Part shown: one piece after another, positions 8,094 through 16,853 of the stretch
Layout: the number at the start of each line of letters is the position of its first letter
Numbering within the stretch: the first letter of the stretch is position 1
Source of the DNA: Candidatus Tectimicrobiota bacterium
GTDB lineage: Bacteria; JACPUC01
Assembly (NCBI GenBank): GCA_016192455.1
Contig: JACPUC010000017.1
Coordinates: forward strand, 62,001 to 126,000
Direction: 5' to 3'
DNA: 64,000 bases
Position numbers and translations under genes: made by a program
The notes under the pieces: generated by a model
The model's input: only the letters and a program-made list of their open reading frames with translations
What the model was told of the DNA's origin: nothing
Databases searched by the model: none

Positions 8094-8660
8094 ATGGCGC
8101 AACGCCGAGCCGGGCAGCAGCGCATCGCTCCTTACGTGGTGCTCATCGGCTTCAAGGGCTGCGGCAAAACCACGGTTGGACGCCTCCTGGCGGAGCTGCT
8201 GGAACGGCCCTTCCAGGACCTCGACATCCTCCTCGAGGCGACGTACACCGAGCGCTACGGCAGCCAGCGCGGCTTTCGTGAAATCTTCCGCGAGCGGGGC
8301 GAGAACTTCTTCCGCGGCCTCGAGCGCCAGTGTCTTGCCACGGCCATGTCCGGCATCCCCAAGGTTCTGGCATTGGGCGGCGGCACCCCCATCAACTGCC
8401 GCGACGAGCTGGAAGCCGCCGAGCCGAGCGTTACGATCTGTCTCATCTACGTGCGCCCGCAGGTGCTCCTGCAACGCATTCTCGCCAACGGCCTGCCCGC
8501 CTTCTTCGACTCGGCAAACCCGGAGGCGTCCTTCCGCCGCCTCTACCGCCAGCGCCTGCCGCGCTACCGTGGCATCGCCCAGCACGTCGTCGACAACAGC
8601 GACTGCACGCCAAACGAGACGGCGCGCCAGCTCGCCAAGATGATCACGGCGCCCCGCTGA
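8094..8660 (+). CDS. aroK: Shikimate kinase family protein (AroK-like)
   Basis: Predicted to phosphorylate shikimate in the chorismate pathway, consistent with the aromatic genes upstream. The protein has 188 residues with Walker A GFKGCGKTT (19-27) and the DLD shikimate-site motif (PFQDLDILLE). It also has IFRERGENFFRGLE and the glycine motif ALGGGT. The lid segment reads ANGLPAFFDS where shikimate kinases normally carry an arginine-containing RPLL, so substrate or kinetics may differ. AGGAGGAG lies just before the ATG. Another small-metabolite kinase of the same fold is the alternative. Confidence 0.75.
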   Translation: MAQRRAGQQRIAPYVVLIGFKGCGKTTVGRLLAELLERPFQDLDILLEATYTERYGSQRGFREIFRERGENFFRGLERQCLATAMSGIPKVLALGGGTPINCRDELEAAEPSVTICLIYVRPQVLLQRILANGLPAFFDSANPEASFRRLYRQRLPRYRGIAQHVVDNSDCTPNETARQLAKMITAPR

Positions 8661-8820
8661 TCCCTGCCCCCCAGCCCACCTGCCGCACGCTGCGTGACAC
8701 CTCATCCCGCCCCGCTCGGCGGCTCGGCCCGTCGCTCGTGGCAACCCTTGCCCACGACCGACCTCCCACCCGAACGAGCGGCAGGCGGCTCCACCGTACC
8801 ACCCTCTTCACCTGCGCCGC

Positions 8821-10527
8821 TCACAATGGCTGGAGGCGCCCTCCTGACATAAAGGTTCCTATCCGATTGCCACGTGTGATTGGAAGTAAGAGATGCGAAG
8901 GATTCTCCGCGTTGTGATAGACCGTGACCCGTGATGAAAACGGCCGGACGATATGTCCCGCACCAATGAGATGCAGGGCATTCGCCGGCGGCTCATCGTC
9001 AGCGCATTTGATTTTTACGCCGATGTGGTGACCGCACGTGAAGAGCATGCCATAGGGGCGAACTTCAATATTGAATTCATAGATTTGATGGGGTGCGAGA
9101 GGTTCTCGCTGCGTATGAATGTGGTAGGGCTGCCAAGGCTTGGAGCGCTCGGGGTCCAGCCGTCGTTGCGAGCCGCGCAACCAACCTCGGGTGAGCAAAG
9201 TCTCCTTGCCTTCTGCATCAATGTCCCAGAGACTAAGGAACCAGAGAACTTCCGTATCATCCGTCGAAGCATACAGGTTCACCACAATGGGACCGCAGAT
9301 TTCCGTATTTTCGCGCAGCGGCGGTGTTCTGAACATCAGGCCGCCGCGACTATAGGGAGAATCCTCGAAGGTGGAACTCCCTTCATTGGGCCAAAACTCG
9401 TGCTCGCTCAGCAGACCGCCGGCATGCAGGAAGAAGGGGGTCCACTTCGTCTCGGGCAAGGGCCATTGCCTGGCAGATTTCCATTCCCCCGTTCCTTCGA
9501 TGAACAGGTGGACCGGCGCCTCGTCCATGATTTCGGTATCGACACCCTTTAACCAGTAGTCAAACCAGCGCAGGGACTCATAGTGGTACTGGTAGAGCGG
9601 TCGGTCAAGGTAGACAGGTGGGCCGATGGTCAATTTCTTGGGACCCTGCCAGGTCTCCCAGCTCCGAACATCTCCCGGCAGGTGCAGTCCATAGATCCCC
9701 CAACAGCTTCCGAAATAGGCTGGAACCTTGGATTGAGAATTCACCTCGATCGACAGGTGTCGATAGAACTCATTGTCGAGCTGATTGAGGACGAAGTTAG
9801 CAATGAATGCATTGCGGCCGGCGTCGGGATTTCTCAGCACCTCGACAAGTTCCGGGACGGCGGCGATTTCCTTATCATTCAGGGCCTCTTCAACCTTGCG
9901 GGCGTACTCTTCAGCACCCCATCGTTCTCGGAGGGTGTTTTCAATACGCGGCTTGTCGAACTTACCGACCCAATGCCGCAGAAATCGATAACTCATGATG
10001 CCGCCATGGAAATGCCGATCACGATAGACATCGGTAGAGCCAAACGGTGCGAAGATCGCCTTCAACGACGGCGGATTGAACGTGGCGACCAGTTTCGCAA
10101 CCACGGAGAAAAACGAAGCACCGAACATGCCAACGCTCCCATTGCACCACGGTTGACGCGCCAGCCATTCGATCAGTTCGCACACATCATCAAGCGACTC
10201 CCGGTTGACGTAGCCGAAGGTCCCACCCGACCTGCCCGTTCCTCGGATATTCGCCAGCACCTGCACGTAGCCACGCCGGACGTAGAAGTTCACGTCCCCG
10301 GCCTCGATATGCCCCCGTACCCCACTCATGGCGGTGGGCATTAACGAGGCAACTTGGTCGGCGTTCGAGTACGCATGCACGCCAAGAATCACCGGAAACC
10401 TGCCTTCCCCGCGGGGACGAAAAATGTCGGCGTCGATGCTGATACCGTCGCGCATGGGGATGGCGACGTTGCGATCAGCAACGATGTCGTACTGTCGAGG
10501 TGACACTCGCCAGGTAAGCGAGAACAT
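8821..10527 (-). CDS. CocE/NonD family alpha/beta hydrolase (X-Pro dipeptidyl-peptidase S15-like)
   Basis: 568-residue protein of the CocE/S15 group, whose members hydrolyse esters or N-terminal X-Pro dipeptides. The N-terminal catalytic domain has VAIPMRDGISIDADIFRP and ANIRGTGRSGG. The nucleophile motif is GMFGASFF, with Ser at about 138. LRWFDYWLKG precedes the C-terminal jelly-roll domain. The usual GPWxH catalytic-His region reads IGPPVYLDRP, so the His is not where expected. The start at 10527 has GGAGG four bases upstream; further in-frame codons upstream are low-complexity. Base composition is visibly lower in GC than both neighbours, suggesting later acquisition. It is convergent with aroK. 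Confidence 0.8.
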   Translation of the reverse strand: MFSLTWRVSPRQYDIVADRNVAIPMRDGISIDADIFRPRGEGRFPVILGVHAYSNADQVASLMPTAMSGVRGHIEAGDVNFYVRRGYVQVLANIRGTGRSGGTFGYVNRESLDDVCELIEWLARQPWCNGSVGMFGASFFSVVAKLVATFNPPSLKAIFAPFGSTDVYRDRHFHGGIMSYRFLRHWVGKFDKPRIENTLRERWGAEEYARKVEEALNDKEIAAVPELVEVLRNPDAGRNAFIANFVLNQLDNEFYRHLSIEVNSQSKVPAYFGSCWGIYGLHLPGDVRSWETWQGPKKLTIGPPVYLDRPLYQYHYESLRWFDYWLKGVDTEIMDEAPVHLFIEGTGEWKSARQWPLPETKWTPFFLHAGGLLSEHEFWPNEGSSTFEDSPYSRGGLMFRTPPLRENTEICGPIVVNLYASTDDTEVLWFLSLWDIDAEGKETLLTRGWLRGSQRRLDPERSKPWQPYHIHTQREPLAPHQIYEFNIEVRPYGMLFTCGHHIGVKIKCADDEPPANALHLIGAGHIVRPFSSRVTVYHNAENPSHLLLPITRGNRIGTFMSGGRLQPL

Positions 10528-10997
10528 TCCACCTCCCCATTTCTGTGAAGACGAGCCTTCCGGTCGAGACCAGCACGGCAGGCTTTGGGTTCGCTCGAGC
10601 GGCAACGGCGACTCTACCCCGAACCGCGGCGCCCCAGCAACACCGGCGGGGAGCAGCGCGGCGCGCGGGGGGGAGCGGCGGTTCGCCGGCCCTCTCCTGC
10701 TCAAGCGCGCCGAGGAACGTGGTGCGACTGCGCGTCGCCCTTAGGGATCGCGGGGCGGTGAAGGATCGGACCGTGGTCCCACCAGGTGCTTCGGGAGGCC
10801 GAACGGCGCGCCGCACCGCACCGGCCGCCAGGCAAGCGACAGAGGTCCGGCGGGCGGAGACGCCGCGGCTCTTCCCCAACTTGAACGAATGGCGCCGCCG
10901 CCGTCTCCACACCCCGCGGCTCACGACGCAGAAGGGCGAGCAGGCCTACCTCCGGCCGCGTCACGACTGCGGCATCTCGCGACCAAGGCCGGCAGGA
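10528..10997. other. Intergenic region, no gene found
   Basis: About 470 bases of very GC-rich sequence between two minus-strand genes. Open frames run through on several strands, as expected at this composition, but none shows a ribosome site plus recognisable protein. No terminator or promoter is convincing. Confidence 0.5.
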
Positions 10998-12101
10998 CTA
11001 CCCGCCACGAGCCTCGGCGACGCACCCCTCGGCCGAGCGTTCCGGCGGCAGCTCGCCAAGGTTGGTATAGCCGGCCGTATACATGCGCTCGGTCGTGAAG
11101 GCGCGGCCCAGACGGCCCTGCCGGTCCACACAGATGACCCCGCACTGGCCGCGTGCCTGCCTCGCCGCCTGCAGCGCGAGCGGCGCGGCGTTGGGCGCGG
11201 GGACGTGCTGCTGTTGGAGCTCGACGACGCGCAGCGCCAGCATGAGACGCATGATCGCCTCGCCGTGCCCCGTCGCCGAGGCGCCGCCGGCGGGGCTCGC
11301 ATAGGTGCCTGCCCCGATGATGGCGCTGTCGCCCACGCGCCCAGGCAGCTTCAGCATGGTGCCGCCGGTGGAGGTGCCCGCCGAGATGCACCCCTGCTGA
11401 TCGAGCGCCACCACACCCACGGTCCCTGCCTCGCCGCCAGCGGGCTGCCGCGGCGAGGTCTCGCTGCCGCCGCTCGGGCTGCCACCTGCGGCCGCGCCGA
11501 CCTGGCTCATCGCCGCCTCCGCCCGGGCTGGAGGGCAGCTCGACTCCTGCGCGGGCCCGGGTTCCAGGAGGTAACGGCGATGGAAAGCCCGCAGGCGCCG
11601 CCAGTGCTCCTCGTCGGGCGCGCCTTCAGCGGGTTCTCCCTCCAGGATCGTCTGGCGACGGCGTTCCCACGCCCGCCGGCGCTCCTCGGTTTCCAGGACT
11701 TGCGGCCCGAAGCCGACGGCCCGCGCGAAGAGCTCCGCGCCACGCCCACAGAGGAGCAGGTGGTCGGTCTCCTCCATGACGCGGCGCGCCACGCTGATCG
11801 GGTGGCGCACCCCCTGCAACGCGCCGACGGCGCCGGCATCGCCGCTGCTCACCATGATCGAGGCATCGGTCTCCACCTCGCCAAACCAGTTCAACACCGA
11901 CCCCACCCCGCAGTTGAAGACCGGGTTCTCCTCCATGAGCCGAACCGCGAGCTCGACGGCCTCGAGCGCCGATCTCCCGTGCCGCAGATGCTCCCACGCC
12001 AGGGCCGCGGCGGCGCGCACCCCTTGGCGCTGCGCCTCCTCCTGGGTGGGATCGCGCCGCCCGGCGCCGCCATGGACAATGACCGCTGGTGCGTAGTTCA
12101 T
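10998..12101 (-). CDS. Isoaspartyl peptidase / L-asparaginase (Ntn hydrolase, type 2 or 3)
   Basis: Predicted autoprocessing Ntn hydrolase removing N-terminal isoaspartyl residues from damaged peptides and/or hydrolysing asparagine. The precursor has 367 residues. The N-terminal part shows VIVHGGAG (8-14) and VFNCGVGSVLN; the cleavage site is GTVGVVALD with the nucleophile Thr at about 227. STGGTMLKLPGRVGDSAIIG and ATGHGEAIMR follow. The linker before the cleavage site (about 140-225) is long and Ala/Gly/Ser-rich. It lies 30 bases after the histidine phosphatase gene on the same strand and is probably in one operon with it. Confidence 0.88.
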   Translation of the reverse strand: MNYAPAVIVHGGAGRRDPTQEEAQRQGVRAAAALAWEHLRHGRSALEAVELAVRLMEENPVFNCGVGSVLNWFGEVETDASIMVSSGDAGAVGALQGVRHPISVARRVMEETDHLLLCGRGAELFARAVGFGPQVLETEERRRAWERRRQTILEGEPAEGAPDEEHWRRLRAFHRRYLLEPGPAQESSCPPARAEAAMSQVGAAAGGSPSGGSETSPRQPAGGEAGTVGVVALDQQGCISAGTSTGGTMLKLPGRVGDSAIIGAGTYASPAGGASATGHGEAIMRLMLALRVVELQQQHVPAPNAAPLALQAARQARGQCGVICVDRQGRLGRAFTTERMYTAGYTNLGELPPERSAEGCVAEARGG

Positions 12102-12131
12102 GCCGCGCGCCCTTCCTTCCTCAGCGTGAGC

Positions 12132-12743
12132 TTACGGTTGCGCTGCGACCGCTGCGGGGAGAGCATTGACGCGCACCACCCTCACGCCATCCTCCCCCCA
12201 GGAGAAGGTGCTGATCGTACCATTATCAATGATGAGACGCGGCAGGAACTTCAGGGTGATGCCGAGGTAGTGGCAGAGGAGGCACTTGATGACCTCCGCA
12301 TGGGAGACCACCGCGAGGCGCTGCTCAGGGTGGGCGGCGCGCAGCCGTTCGAGCGCTGCGACGGCCCTCTCCTGCACCTGCGCAATGGTGCCGCCCCCCG
12401 GCAGCGTGATGGAGGTTGGGTCTGCCCGCCAGTCCTGGTACAGCCGCAGGAGCCGCAGCTCGTCCCAGCTCTTCCCCTCCCACTCCCCAAAGGGGAGCTC
12501 GGTAAAGCCGGGCACCGGAACAGGCGCCAGCCCATGCGGCGCGGCAAGAATCTCCGCGGTTTCCATGGCGCGGCGCAGAGGGCTGCTGTAGACCGCGGCG
12601 AGGGGGCGGCGGGCAAGGGCCTCCGCCAGTGCCCGCGCCTGCTGCACGCCGGTGTCGCTCAAGGCAATGGGCAGGCTTCCCATGACCCGCCGCTGCCGGT
12701 TCCACTCCGTTTCGCCATGTCGCAGCAGGTAGATTCGGCCCAT
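12132..12743 (-). CDS. Histidine phosphatase family protein (phosphoglycerate-mutase-like)
   Basis: 203-residue branch-1 histidine phosphatase. The phospho-accepting motif LLRHGETEWN lies at 6-15, the second-arginine motif SSPLRRAMETA follows, then FGEWEGKSWDEL and the second catalytic His in VVSHAEVIK. Relatives include GpmB, alpha-ribazole phosphatase and broad phosphatases; the substrate cannot be read from the sequence. GAGGCAAGGTC precedes the ATG. It is first of a likely two-gene unit with the isoaspartyl peptidase. Confidence 0.87.
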   Translation of the reverse strand: MGRIYLLRHGETEWNRQRRVMGSLPIALSDTGVQQARALAEALARRPLAAVYSSPLRRAMETAEILAAPHGLAPVPVPGFTELPFGEWEGKSWDELRLLRLYQDWRADPTSITLPGGGTIAQVQERAVAALERLRAAHPEQRLAVVSHAEVIKCLLCHYLGITLKFLPRLIIDNGTISTFSWGEDGVRVVRVNALPAAVAAQP

Positions 12744-13173
12744 GACCTTGCCTCGGAAGCCTCAGGGGGCGGCGCGGCGCCCATGCGCAGCGCCAGCCGG
12801 CGGCAGCGCGCCTCCCACCAGCCAATCTGCCACCTTTGCCGCAGCAGGCGCAAGAGCGCCGTGCCCCGCGCAGTTGCGCGGCGCTCGCGGCAGCGCGCCA
12901 GGCGCCGCGATGCGCAGGCATGTGGGAGGCCGCCGCCGCGCCTGCGCCACGGTCCTGCCTGGGGGATAGGTACGCCGGCGCCGCCATGCCCGTGACGCCT
13001 ACGCCCCATGCCGCCGGCGCGCGGCGCGCCTCTTACCTTGCCACCCTTTACGCCCGCCGCCACGGTGATTATATTGGTTTTGCGCTGAAGAACTCGCAGA
13101 AGGGGTGGAGCTGCTCGCTTGCCGCGATCATTGCCTGGGACCCTCCAGCCGAGAAGAAGCGGGAACGGTTCGC
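12744..13173. other. Divergent intergenic region
   Basis: About 430 bases between the minus-strand phosphatase gene and the plus-strand Lon-N-domain gene. It is very GC-rich except near 13048-13080, where a promoter-like sequence faces the Lon-N-domain gene. No gene is supported. Confidence 0.5.
13048..13075 (+). promoter_or_regulatory. Candidate promoter of the Lon-N-domain gene
   Basis: TTTACG at 13048-13053, a 16-base spacer and TATATT at 13070-13075 (five of six consensus positions). It stands out as AT-rich in a GC-rich region about 100 bases before the gene start. Confidence 0.45.
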
Positions 13174-13833
13174 ATGGATCAGCCACGAAGCCCCGATGAC
13201 GACTTCGAGATCAACGATGAGTCGCAGCCCCCCACGGAGCTGGCGATGTTTCCGCTGCCGAACGTCGTCCTCTTCCCGAACATGCTCCTGCCGCTGCACA
13301 TCTTCGAGCAGCGCTACCGTCTCATGCTCAACGACTGCTTGGTGGGGAATCGGTTGCTCGGCATGGTGCTGATGAAGAAGGGCTGGGAGGAGGCGAGCGG
13401 CGATCCGGAACCCTACGACGTGGGCTGCATGGGGCGGGTTGCGAAGGTGGTGAAGCTCGTCAACGGCAACATGAACATCCTGCTCAACGGTCTGCTGCGC
13501 GTGCGGGTGAACGGTTACGTGCGGCTGAAGCCGTACCGCATCGCTTCGATCACGCCGCTCTACGACGACGCCGTCGACGATCCCGAGGCCGATGCCCTTG
13601 CCCAGGAGTGCAAGGCGAACTTCCTGCGCCTCGTGTCGATGCGCCACAGCGAGGCGCGGGAGTTCCAGCAGCTCAAGCTCCTCGACAGCCCCCTCGACAT
13701 CGCCAACTTCCTGGGCGCCCACGTGCAAGCCGACTACCACGTGAAGCAGATGATCCTGGAGTGCGACAGCGGACGCGAGCGGCTGCAGACGATCGCCCAC
13801 ATCCTGAAAAGTTACCTCGGCATGCTGAACTGA
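13174..13833 (+). CDS. Lon substrate-binding (LON N-terminal domain) protein
   Basis: 219-residue stand-alone version of the N-terminal domain of Lon protease, with no ATPase or protease part. The family hallmark AMFPLPNVVLFPNMLLPLHI lies near residues 24-43, followed by FEQRYRLMLNDCL. GNMNILLNGLLRVRV and a helical C-terminal half ending DIANFLGAHVQ...KQMILE complete the fold. Such proteins are widespread and of unproven function; a role in recognising unfolded proteins is inferred from the Lon domain. The ATG at 13174 is chosen because upstream codons show no family sequence. Confidence 0.88.
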   Translation: MDQPRSPDDDFEINDESQPPTELAMFPLPNVVLFPNMLLPLHIFEQRYRLMLNDCLVGNRLLGMVLMKKGWEEASGDPEPYDVGCMGRVAKVVKLVNGNMNILLNGLLRVRVNGYVRLKPYRIASITPLYDDAVDDPEADALAQECKANFLRLVSMRHSEAREFQQLKLLDSPLDIANFLGAHVQADYHVKQMILECDSGRERLQTIAHILKSYLGMLN

Positions 13834-13961
13834 GGGAGCGCCGCGGCAGTCCCCGGCGGACTCCTCCTCGCTGATGGCGGCATCGAGAACGGCGGTTCCA
13901 CTGGAATGAAGCTCCCCCTGGTCTCGCCCGCGCGTGCCGCGCCCACACGACGGCAGCACCC

Positions 13962-14561
13962 ATGAGCACCTCACACCACCATCGGCACTTCGCGGACTCC
14001 CCGTCGAAGAGCGGGAAGGTTGCGGACCACCAGCACAGCGTTGGCCTGCGCTTCACCTATTGTCCCCTCTGCGCCGCACCCCTGGAGCCGCACCGGCACG
14101 AGGGGGAGCGCCCGCCGCGGCCCCGCTGCGCACGCTGCGGCTACGTGCACTACCTCGACCCCAAGGTGGCGGCCTGCACCATCCCGGCGGTTGACGGGAA
14201 GGTGGTCCTGCTGCGGCGGGCGATCAACCCCGAGAAGGGGAAGTGGGTGTTTCCCGGCGGCTTCGTTGATCGTGGCGAGAAGGTGGAGCACGCTGCGGTG
14301 CGGGAGACGCGGGAGGAGCTGGGCATCGAAGTGGAGATCGAGCGCCTGTTGAACGTGTACTCCTACGAGAACTTCGACGTCATCATCATCGTCTACCTCG
14401 CCCGCATGCTGCGTGGGGAGCTGCGACCTGGAGCGGAAGCGGCGGAGGCGCGCCTCTTCAGCCCGGAGGAGATTCCCTGGGACGCCCTGGCCTTCCGCAG
14501 CACCCGGGAGGCGCTTGAAGAGTGGGTGGCCCTGCGGAGCGCCGGCGATGCGCGGGGCTGA
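13962..14561 (+). CDS. Nudix hydrolase with N-terminal zinc ribbon
   Basis: 199-residue pyrophosphohydrolase. A zinc ribbon (Cys34, Cys37, Cys56, Cys59) precedes the Nudix fold. The Nudix box is complete at about 100-122: G-x5-E106-x7-R114-E115-x-x-E118-E119-x-G121. The zinc-ribbon architecture resembles NudC-like and ADP-ribose/NADH-acting members, but the short length and missing NADH-specific motif keep the substrate open. The N-terminus is His/Ser-rich. The gene is followed within about 35 bases by a transposase remnant. Confidence 0.88.
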   Translation: MSTSHHHRHFADSPSKSGKVADHQHSVGLRFTYCPLCAAPLEPHRHEGERPPRPRCARCGYVHYLDPKVAACTIPAVDGKVVLLRRAINPEKGKWVFPGGFVDRGEKVEHAAVRETREELGIEVEIERLLNVYSYENFDVIIIVYLARMLRGELRPGAEAAEARLFSPEEIPWDALAFRSTREALEEWVALRSAGDARG

Positions 14562-14596
14562 GCCGCCTGCCGCGGCGCGCAGCCGCCGATGATGTG

Positions 14597-14785
14597 ATCA
14601 ACCAAGACAACGCGTCATTTCAACGTTCGGCGAAGGAAGAGGAGGTCAATCTCTCCGACGAGGAGAACGAGGCGCGCGCCGCGCGGCGGATCGGCTGCTT
14701 CCGCAACGAGGCCAACCCGCACAAGCGCCTCCACTCCTCCCTGGGCTACCTCGCCCCCGCTGAGTTCGAGGCCCGGTGGAGGATC
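14597..14785 (+). pseudogene. IS3-family transposase (orfB) C-terminal remnant
   Basis: The translated segment contains KEEEVNLSDEENEAR and NPHKRLHSSLGYLAPAEFEA. These match the C-terminal end of IS3-type DDE transposases (normally NxxRpHSsLgYltPaeFe). The DDE catalytic core is missing, no inverted repeats are visible, and internal residues have drifted. The frame is open from inside the Nudix gene but has no start of its own. It marks the left edge of an AT-richer insert. Confidence 0.7.
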
Positions 14786-14891
14786 ACCCACACCCCGACG
14801 GGCCCGGACGAGGAGCCTGCCCAGAATGAGCTGATCTGGGTATCGAAGAAATCGGCGTCCGTACGGCTGTCTACATTTCGGGGGAATTTTC

Positions 14892-16325
14892 TTACCGTCG
14901 CAACTCAGCAATTCCAAGCTCTTCCCACATCCAGCTAAAGTCATAGGGCTGTTGCTTACTACCCTTCGTCCTGCGAGCCTCGTGGTTTTCGAGATTCTTC
15001 AGCCAAACGACTACCTTCTTTTTCCCTGCCGCGCTGCGGACAAGCTGACGGGGTGTCTTCTTGTCAAGGGCCGGAACTTTTTCCTCTAACAGATTTCGGT
15101 AGTGATCGTCCAGGAATTCTTTCAAAATAGGAGCCACAATTTCACGATCTATTTCCTCAGCCTCTGGAAATTCGTCATCGTCGTTGTCTTGCGCATCCCA
15201 TTCTTCGAGAGCTTGCTCTACCGATTGCACAGATGTTAATGGAGTTCCAACAAATCCTGCAAGCAGTTTCAACAACAATGCCTTGCCTCGCTCCGCCCGC
15301 TCCTTGGAATCAACGCTCAGAATGACGTGCTTCTCATGCAAGTCTACAGAGCCAAGCAAGGTGCGGTTATCGTCACGGAACGTCAAGAAAGATAATCCTC
15401 CTCGAGCCTTGCTTCGTGGAGGTTTTCCGCCATCACCTTCTGCCAGCCACGTCCAGCTCCTTTCATCAGATTCACGCTCCAACTCCGGCGCGGCATCAAG
15501 CAGGTGCTCCACCTCCGAAAGCGCAATCTCCAAAAGAGGAAACGTCACCACCGAAAGGACAATCTTCTCGCCGTCAAAATTGGTAAGCTCAGGCAGAGGC
15601 CGCTGAAGACTGTCAAGGCAATACATCAACCACACCCTACTAAAGCCTGTCGCGAAGCCAGCGAGAACTACCGTTGATACCTCCTGCCGTTGATCCTCCT
15701 CCAGAGCACGGCGCCGAGCAAGTTTTTTGTGCGTCTGCTGCATCTGCTTATCAGTGTCCCTAAATATCCGCAGGAGAGATTCCGCGGCCTCAGAGGGAAG
15801 CAGGAACGTAGCTCCCGTAAGATAATTCCGGCCCATCAGAGTGACAACACGAGCTGCCAGCTTATCCCATTGAACCATGGCTTGAGAGCCGAGGCGCTCT
15901 TCCGCGCGTACTACTTCCCCGCCACGGATAAGATCACGCAAAACCACATAGCTGCCCGGCTCAACCTGAACTACTTCATACAGACTTACGAACGAGTTGC
16001 GCAATGCCTGCAAATACTGCCTTGCCACAACGGGTTCTAATCTGCCGCGCTTCTTCAGGTAGTCATCAATAACATTGCGATTATCGGGAGGGAAACAACG
16101 GGAGACAAGGTCTTCCAATGCAAAGTCGAGTAGTAAGATATTGGCCTGTTCACCAAGCTTTCGAGCCAGCTCGTCAGGAGTTATCTCAAAATCAGCGCAC
16201 ACAGGAGCTACATGCTCTTCAAATACCAGTTCTTTTTCTGCTCTCCATTCTTCACGGTTCGCCCACCTCATGATATTGATGATGGCTTTATTTATTGCTG
16301 ACTTTGAGCTTTTTTTCTTTGTCAT
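14892..16325 (-). CDS. Uncharacterised protein resembling SEC-C/MbcA-associated proteins
   Basis: 477-residue soluble protein with no catalytic motif I recognise. A middle region (SLYEVVQVEPGSYVVLRDLI, then ERLGSQAMVQWDKLAARVV) and a C-terminal region (KVPALDKKTPRQLVRSAAGK, then VVVWLKNLE) recall unnamed bacterial proteins often annotated with SEC-C or pRiA4b-ORF3 features. No CxC...HC zinc site is present. Lys/Glu-rich stretches and lower GC set it apart from its neighbours. It lies between an IS3 and an IS630 remnant, suggesting transfer. Ribosome sites are weak; ATG at 16343 is an alternative start, and the frame is open to 16463. Confidence 0.6.
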   Translation of the reverse strand: MTKKKSSKSAINKAIINIMRWANREEWRAEKELVFEEHVAPVCADFEITPDELARKLGEQANILLLDFALEDLVSRCFPPDNRNVIDDYLKKRGRLEPVVARQYLQALRNSFVSLYEVVQVEPGSYVVLRDLIRGGEVVRAEERLGSQAMVQWDKLAARVVTLMGRNYLTGATFLLPSEAAESLLRIFRDTDKQMQQTHKKLARRRALEEDQRQEVSTVVLAGFATGFSRVWLMYCLDSLQRPLPELTNFDGEKIVLSVVTFPLLEIALSEVEHLLDAAPELERESDERSWTWLAEGDGGKPPRSKARGGLSFLTFRDDNRTLLGSVDLHEKHVILSVDSKERAERGKALLLKLLAGFVGTPLTSVQSVEQALEEWDAQDNDDDEFPEAEEIDREIVAPILKEFLDDHYRNLLEEKVPALDKKTPRQLVRSAAGKKKVVVWLKNLENHEARRTKGSKQQPYDFSWMWEELGIAELRR

Positions 16326-16567
16326 TTCTGCGCACCCAGACATTGGATTGAATTTTAATGTAGATGTTCCTTTGAGCTTCGTGGATTGCCAGGCCTTTCT
16401 CGCTGATGCCCTCTGAAGTCCACTGCAGCATTCAGCGTCATGCTGCCACCCGAGGCGAGACAAGGCAAGCCCATTCTGTCATGCCTTAAGAGAAGGCGCG
16501 CGGCATCAAAATGGTCATCGTCAAGCGCATGAGGCAGCTTGATGCGTCGAGTACTTCGTTGCTTAAT

Positions 16568-16774
16568 TCATCTACGCTTGGTGACGCTGACGTGGCGGAC
16601 GACGGCGTTGCGCCACTCGTAGGGAGCCGCCTCGGGACTGGAGACGGCGAGGAACGTTTCGATGACGGCGCGCCGCTCAGCCGCCGAGGTGAAGCCGGCG
16701 CCGCGTGGGGCGCGACGCGTCAGGATGTTGAACCAGCACTCGATCTGGTTCAGCCAGTTGGCCTGGGTCGGCAC
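16568..16774 (-). pseudogene. IS630-family transposase C-terminal remnant
   Basis: The reading frame gives PTQANWLNQIECWFNILTRR, then GAGFTSAAERRAVIETFL and PYEWR. This is the typical IS630 C-terminal half, where NWLNQIE carries the last acidic DDE residue. The N-terminal two thirds are absent and no terminal repeats are visible. It closes the right side of the AT-richer island starting at the IS3 remnant. Confidence 0.75.
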
Positions 16775-16853
16775 GGCGATCGCCCCGCCGCGCAGCCCTG
16801 CCCCTTCTGCCGCACCCTGCCAGTCACTTCCTCCCTGCCACCAGCCCCTCTCC

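Noticed and set aside
10545-12995. Very long plus-strand open frame opposite the isoaspartyl peptidase and phosphatase genes
   Set aside because: GC-rich coding sequence often leaves the opposite strand open. The minus-strand products have clear catalytic motifs and the plus-strand translation has none.
14522-14938. A single 138-codon gene spanning the end of the Nudix gene and the transposase remnant
   Set aside because: The first part is the Nudix gene in another frame; only the middle resembles transposase and no ribosome site exists.
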